Shown: one piece after another, positions 60,259 through 64,000 of the stretch | How positions within the stretch are numbered: position 1 is the stretch's first letter | Layout: each line of letters opens with the position of its first letter | Notes under the pieces: generated by a model | Told to the model about the DNA's origin: nothing | The model's input: only the letters and a program-made list of their open reading frames with translations | The model's database searches: none | DNA from: JANXSS01 sp025356535 | Lineage (GTDB): Bacteria; Pseudomonadota; Gammaproteobacteria; Burkholderiales; Burkholderiaceae_D | Reading direction: 5' to 3' | DNA length: 64,000 nucleotides | NCBI GenBank assembly: GCA_043762325.1 | Contig: JAYUMU010000174.1 | Location: 122,115 to 186,114 of the forward strand | Position numbers and translations under genes: made by a program

Positions 60259-61185
60259 TCAGTCGCTCGGGTTGCCATGGCATGTTTTCGATGTGGGCGT
60301 CACAAGCTGTCGAAACATGTAGGGTATCGCCGTCGTTGCCGGAACGGCCAGCAGCAACGGCCGTGGCACTGCCGATGGCGAGGATTTGACGGCGATCTTT
60401 GCGATTTCCTTGTTCAGCTGCGCTGCGGGTAGCTGGGTGATCGCGCGGCCTATGCCAATTTGCAAGGTCGATGGCGAACCTGAATTGTCGTGCAGGGCCT
60501 GGGTCGGTCTGCAGGCCCACGCCTGTGCCGCCAGTTCGGCCAGGCCGCCGCCAATCGCAGCGCCAGTGGCCGTGATCATGACGGTGGTGGCAATGGCGGC
60601 TGACGACGCTGGCGGGAATTTCGGCAGGCTCGAGAGCGCATAGGCATAGTTGGCGCCCATGACAAAGGCCGGCGAGATCGCATCACAGGCGATCGAGGCG
60701 CGCTTGCCGACCGAGCTGACGATGTCGAAAATATCCTGGATGCCGTCGCTGATGTAGGCCGATGCAATACCGGCAAGAACCGGCGTATGCGCGCCGGCCA
60801 TCTTTATCATCGGATTGGGGTGGATGCGAGCGATGTTGTTGACCGACGCAAGCAGACCGAAACTCAAGGCCGTCGACACCCCCGACAGCATGGCGTTGGA
60901 AGCGATGCGGCGACCGTTGAGCCGCTTTGCCTGCGTTATCGCGTCTCCAGTCGACGCGGCCGGCCTGGTCAGCGACAACGGCTTGCGCAAGGCCGGCGCC
61001 GCGTTGCGCCGGCCTGCATTCCCCGGCTTTTTCAATTTCGAAAAAACATCGTTCGAAGCGTCGGGCGAAGGTGCCGCCGCAGCGCGTTGTCGCACGTTGC
61101 CTTGCACTTTGGACGGGTCTGCGGCCGGGTCGTTTTCCGCCTTGACCGGCGATGCAGGATGCAAGGTTGCGGGAACTTTCTTCAT
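60259..61185 (-). CDS. Effector-like protein with a membrane-inserting core
   Basis: The 308-residue product has no Sec signal. Residues about 1-90 are basic and Pro/Ser/Ala-rich (HPASPVKAEND, KLKKPGNAGRR), a disordered secretion-type N-terminus. Residues about 95-240 hold three or four Gly/Ala-rich hydrophobic segments (VSTALSFGLLASVNNIA, AGIASAYISDG, TTVMITATGAAIGGGLAEL), and the last 60 are polar. This layout fits a type III translocator or membrane-targeted effector but I recognise no named family. AAAGGAAAA precedes the ATG. No secretion system is in this part of the window. Confidence 0.5.
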   Translation of the reverse strand: MKKVPATLHPASPVKAENDPAADPSKVQGNVRQRAAAAPSPDASNDVFSKLKKPGNAGRRNAAPALRKPLSLTRPAASTGDAITQAKRLNGRRIASNAMLSGVSTALSFGLLASVNNIARIHPNPMIKMAGAHTPVLAGIASAYISDGIQDIFDIVSSVGKRASIACDAISPAFVMGANYAYALSSLPKFPPASSAAIATTVMITATGAAIGGGLAELAAQAWACRPTQALHDNSGSPSTLQIGIGRAITQLPAAQLNKEIAKIAVKSSPSAVPRPLLLAVPATTAIPYMFRQLVTPTSKTCHGNPSD

Positions 61186-61323
61186 GCGTTTTCCTTTGCG
61201 CGCGTTGGTTGACGATGTTGACCTGGGAGGGCACGGATGAATTCCCGCAGCGCGCGTGTATCAATAGTAAAAATACCAATACCATTTCGATCGCGACGTG
61301 GGGCGTCGCACGCGCACAGGTCC

Positions 61324-61329
61324 TATACT
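61324..61329 (+). promoter_or_regulatory. -10 element upstream of the asparaginase gene
   Basis: TATACT lies 51 bases before ATG 61381 with no strong -35. It falls after the alternative in-frame ATG at 61237, which supports 61381 as the true start. Confidence 0.45.
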
Positions 61330-61380
61330 GTGCGCACGACGATCCGTTGCCAAACCACTTTTTCCACTACACCGCCGCCA

Positions 61381-62433
61381 ATGACCTCCTCGAAACTATG
61401 TATCGCCGCCTTTGTCCTGCTTGCTTCGTTCGAGGCCGCAGCCCAGGGTGCACAACCCGTCGTGGCGCTCATTGCCACCGGCGGCACGATCGCAATGAAA
61501 ATCGATCCGGTTAAAAAGGCGCCGGTTCCCGCCATCTCGGGCGAGGACCTGTTGGCAACGGTGCCGGATGTGGCGAAATATGCGCGGGTCGAAGTCAACA
61601 ATATCTCCAACGTGCCGTCCGACTACATGGACCCGGTACGCTGGGTGCAGCTGACGAAAGCCGTGCAGGCAGCGCTGAACCGCCCTGAAGTGGCTGGTGT
61701 GATCGTCTCGCATGGCACCGACACGCTGGAAGAAACGGCTTACTGGCTCGACCTGACGATCAAGTCCGACAAGCCGGTAATTCTGATCGGCGCGCAGCGC
61801 AATGCCTCCGAATCCGATTTCGACGGACCGCACAATCTGCTGGCGGCGGTACGTATCGCAGTCGATCCGCAGGCAAAGGCCAAGGGTGTGATGCTGGCCA
61901 TGAACAGCCAGATCAATGCCGCGCGCGACGTGACGAAGACCCATACCTCGAGCGTGGAAACGTTCAAGTCAGGCGACTTCGGTTTTCTTGGCGTCGTCGA
62001 CTTCGATCGCATCACGTTTTCGCGTGCGCCGCTGCGCCGGCAGTTCATCGCCCTGCGCGCGGAGCCGATGCCGGAGGTCGAAATCGTCGCCATGTATGGC
62101 GGCGCCGACGGCAAGCTGTTGCGCGCGGCGGTCGACAATGGCGCAAAAGGCATCGTCGTGCAGGCGCTCGGATGGGGCAACATGAACATTCCGATGTTCA
62201 ACGCCGTGAAGTACGCGCTGAGCAAGAATATTCCGGTCGTGATTTCGACCCGCGTGCCGAACGGCCGGGTGTTGCCGAACTACGGTTTTGAAGGGGGCGG
62301 CAAGACGCTGGCAGATGCGGGCGCCGTCATGGCCGACGACCTGTCGCCAGCCAAGGCCCGCATCCTGTTGATGCTTGCACTGCAAGGCGGTGTGACGGGT
62401 CAGCGCGACCTGCAGGCCGCCTTCAGCCGCTGA
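61381..62433 (+). CDS. ansB: Periplasmic type II L-asparaginase
   Basis: The 350-residue product has a signal peptide (residues 1-21), then VVALIATGGTIAM with the nucleophile-type Thr36, the second catalytic motif SHGTDTLEETAYWL, and SQINAARDVTKTHTSSVETFKS near the active-site loop. It hydrolyses asparagine (and usually some glutamine) to the acid and ammonia in the periplasm. The frame reaches an ATG at 61237 with GGGAGGG in front, but that start would put 48 basic residues before the signal; the TATACT element between favours 61381. It is divergent from an effector-like gene. Confidence 0.9.
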   Translation: MTSSKLCIAAFVLLASFEAAAQGAQPVVALIATGGTIAMKIDPVKKAPVPAISGEDLLATVPDVAKYARVEVNNISNVPSDYMDPVRWVQLTKAVQAALNRPEVAGVIVSHGTDTLEETAYWLDLTIKSDKPVILIGAQRNASESDFDGPHNLLAAVRIAVDPQAKAKGVMLAMNSQINAARDVTKTHTSSVETFKSGDFGFLGVVDFDRITFSRAPLRRQFIALRAEPMPEVEIVAMYGGADGKLLRAAVDNGAKGIVVQALGWGNMNIPMFNAVKYALSKNIPVVISTRVPNGRVLPNYGFEGGGKTLADAGAVMADDLSPAKARILLMLALQGGVTGQRDLQAAFSR

Positions 62434-62489
62434 CAGGTGCGCAACGGCAGCGCGGCGGCGCGGCCCGGCTGCACAGCCCACCTCTTGCC

Positions 62490-62513
62490 GCGTGTCGCGT
62501 GTCGCGTGTCGCG
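62490..62513. repeat. 7-bp tandem repeat between two convergent genes
   Basis: GCGTGTC occurs three times in a row plus a partial copy in the 80-base gap between the asparaginase stop and the stop of the following minus-strand gene. Confidence 0.75.
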
Positions 62514-63899
62514 TCAATCGGCTGCAGGCGATGCGCGCTGCGCGCTGTCGGCATCGGCAAGACAACGTTTTGAAATCGCCATGTTGAAATGCGCGTGTCC
62601 ATACACCAGCCACGCAACGTTTTCGGACTCCAGCGTCGCGGCGATGGCCGAGGCGTCGGCAGTGCCCGCCTGATCGACCTGGATGCCATGGAGGCCACTG
62701 TCTTCGTTCGGACTTATTTCAATGCCGTGCGTAACCAGACCGCCGTCATGGTCTGGATTGTCGGAGGCGTTGCGGTTGACCAGAGCGTAGCTGCAGCCTA
62801 ACTGCTTCAACAGCACCTTGATGAGCGTGTTGTCGCCTTTTATCGCACGGGTATTGTCGATTGCGCCATCGACGACGTCCTCATCCTCGCCTGCGTTCAG
62901 AAGAAGCTGCCTGACGAGCCGTTTGCAGACGGCTTCGCCTTCGCCGTTGTCTGCGGCGTCGGAGAGGCCCGGCAGCTTGAGCTTGCCTGCGGTGTCGGTT
63001 GCAGCCTCAGTCGGGTCGGCATGCATGCCGGTCAGGATTTCGGATAGCTGTCCTTGCCGCGCCGCCTGGCCGATTTCGCACAGCTTTGCCACGTCTGCCT
63101 CGCGGGCGGGATAACTGTCGCCCAGGCGCTCGGCCAGGCGCTGCCGGAGCACCGCCGGGTCGAGCTGGAACAGCGCCACGAGCATGCCGCCGCGCCACCA
63201 GCAGTTGTAGTCCGTTCCCGAGAGCTTGACGAACTTGTGGGTTCCGCCTTTCAATACATTCGCATCGATCAGATTCAGGTCGATCGCCTGCGCATCGAAA
63301 TACTGCTCCTTGTAAGCATGAGAACCCTGGTGCGCAGTGCGTGGCGCCTGCGCCGGCATGTGTTGCGAGGCGAACCGGACGTGCTTTTGCGGTTTTTTTT
63401 GCGTGTGCGACGCCGGCGCAGCGCTGTCCGGCGCGCCGTTTTCAGGAACTGCCGGCTGCGGCGCTTCAGTGGCCGCTGGTGCGGCCGGTGCCGGCTCGGC
63501 GGCGTTTGCCTCGACCTGCGAGAGATGAAATTCAATCAGCAGATGCAGTTCGGTTTCTTCCTTCGTCCGCAGCTTCGCTGCGCCGGATGCAAGGGCGACT
63601 TCATACAGCCCGTTCTCCTGCGCCGTGACGATGGAAAAGCCCGTCTTGCGGGCGCCATTTGCGAGGTTTTCCCGGGGTTGCAGGCGCTGCCTGATCGAGT
63701 TGCGCAGTTGCCCGACCATCGCTTCGGTCGTGCCATGCGGTCGATGGCCGTCGAGATGTTCGTGGATGCTGTCGAGGAGTACTTTCTGCCGCCTTGTCCG
63801 CTGCGGCGGCGTCGGGACAGCGCCTGGCTGTTCCGGCACGCTATTGCCCGTATCGGCTGTTCGGTTGGTATTTGCAGCGGAACCAGTGGGCTTAACCAT
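62514..63899 (-). CDS. Effector-like protein with Cys/His protease-type core
   Basis: 461 residues without a Sec signal. The first ~35 residues are Ser/Thr/Asn/Pro-rich (GSAANTNRTADTGNSVPEQPG), as in type III secreted proteins; an Ala/Pro-rich linker lies at about 130-175. The C-terminal half (about 195-450) has TDYNCWWRGGMLVALFQL with Cys233 and ENVAWLVYGHAHFNMAI with His437, the spacing and local sequence of a papain/OTU-like cysteine peptidase (N-C-W-W ... H-x-N). An Asn/Asp after the His completes a triad. No named family is recognised. ATG 63897-63899 lies four bases from the probable IS edge, so its own promoter may be gone. Confidence 0.58.
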   Translation of the reverse strand: MVKPTGSAANTNRTADTGNSVPEQPGAVPTPPQRTRRQKVLLDSIHEHLDGHRPHGTTEAMVGQLRNSIRQRLQPRENLANGARKTGFSIVTAQENGLYEVALASGAAKLRTKEETELHLLIEFHLSQVEANAAEPAPAAPAATEAPQPAVPENGAPDSAAPASHTQKKPQKHVRFASQHMPAQAPRTAHQGSHAYKEQYFDAQAIDLNLIDANVLKGGTHKFVKLSGTDYNCWWRGGMLVALFQLDPAVLRQRLAERLGDSYPAREADVAKLCEIGQAARQGQLSEILTGMHADPTEAATDTAGKLKLPGLSDAADNGEGEAVCKRLVRQLLLNAGEDEDVVDGAIDNTRAIKGDNTLIKVLLKQLGCSYALVNRNASDNPDHDGGLVTHGIEISPNEDSGLHGIQVDQAGTADASAIAATLESENVAWLVYGHAHFNMAISKRCLADADSAQRASPAAD

Positions 63900-63902
63900 T
63901 GC

Positions 63903-64000
63903 TTAGGGAAGCACTGATTAATTAACGACTTACTGTTTCCGCCAACGCTCCGGTCTGAGACAATATCGACGTGTTCATTCGCTTACTGTTCATCATGCAA
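63903..64000 (+). mobile_element. Probable left end of an IS5-type insertion sequence (continues outside window)
   Basis: TTAG at 63903-63906 fits the YTAR target of IS5-family elements and is followed by GGAAGCACTGATTAATTAAC, a plausible terminal repeat. After ~85 bases of non-coding sequence an ATGCAA begins at 63995, the usual first codons of an IS5-type transposase. The right end and the transposase are not visible, so this is a likely but unproven call. Confidence 0.38.

Noticed and set aside
61237..61380. Alternative asparaginase start with GGGAGGG in front
   Set aside because: It would place 48 basic residues before a normal signal peptide, and a TATACT element lies downstream of it; recorded only as an alternative.

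Overview
The window is one stretch of a high-GC (roughly 65% by eye) betaproteobacterial chromosome, most like Oxalobacteraceae (Massilia/Duganella/Janthinobacterium-type). The clues are the EpsA-like LuxR regulator, the T2SS and curli gene types, the TpsA of DUF3739 type with its ExbB/ExbD/ExbD/TonB followers, the ModE/TupA oxyanion genes and the codon bias. No rRNA, tRNA, CRISPR array or prophage was seen. Names rest on recognising motifs and families by reading; no database search was run.

Region 1 (1-33.9 kb) is entirely plus-strand and built from surface and secretion machinery. It opens with the end of an outer-membrane porin and a periplasmic coiled-coil protein. A compact hybrid type II secretion/type IV pilus-like operon follows: pseudopilin, GspF, GspE, four genes in the positions of PilM/N/O/P, a lipoprotein secretin and three more pseudopilin-like genes. 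Next come curli export genes csgE, csgF, csgG and one curlin-repeat subunit, an orphan PhoB-like response regulator with a LuxR/EpsA-like regulator, and an exported phosphate-binding-protein-like gene with a clear terminator. The region ends with a two-partner secretion pair (TpsB and a 3783-residue TpsA adhesin) followed at operon spacing by ExbB (with an unusual exported N-terminal DUF2341/LamG-like region), ExbD, ExbD and TonB. Three amyloid, adhesin or pseudopilus export routes and a proton-motive-force energy module thus sit side by side.

Region 2 (34.2-40.5 kb) is a light-sensing operon: two tandem bacteriophytochrome histidine kinases, translationally coupled, then a REC-kinase-REC hybrid whose kinase core has lost its phospho-accepting histidine and most of its ATP lid.

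Region 3 (40.6-50.8 kb) handles oxyanions. It holds a ChrA chromate transporter, a single-domain ModE-like regulator with a candidate operator, ModABC, a ZnuD-like TonB-dependent receptor with a small upstream membrane protein, a HTH-plus-binding-protein regulator divergent from a TupA-like tungstate-binding protein, and a second ModA-like protein cut short by an in-frame amber codon.

Region 4 (50.8-56.9 kb) is ordinary: an outer-membrane barrel, a DUF2145 operon, a YiaA/B-like membrane protein divergent from an XRE-like regulator around a perfect 19-bp palindrome, an orphan LivK-type binding protein and an SDR oxidoreductase.

Region 5 (56.9-64 kb) looks accessory. A visibly AT-richer patch (about 57.0-59.3 kb) carries an effector-like gene with a papain-type Cys/His pattern. 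Small stress-type proteins (DUF3140, DUF2945), a membrane-inserting effector-like protein, a periplasmic asparaginase and a second Cys/His effector-like protein follow. The last ~95 bases look like the left end of an IS5-type element inserted just upstream of that last gene.
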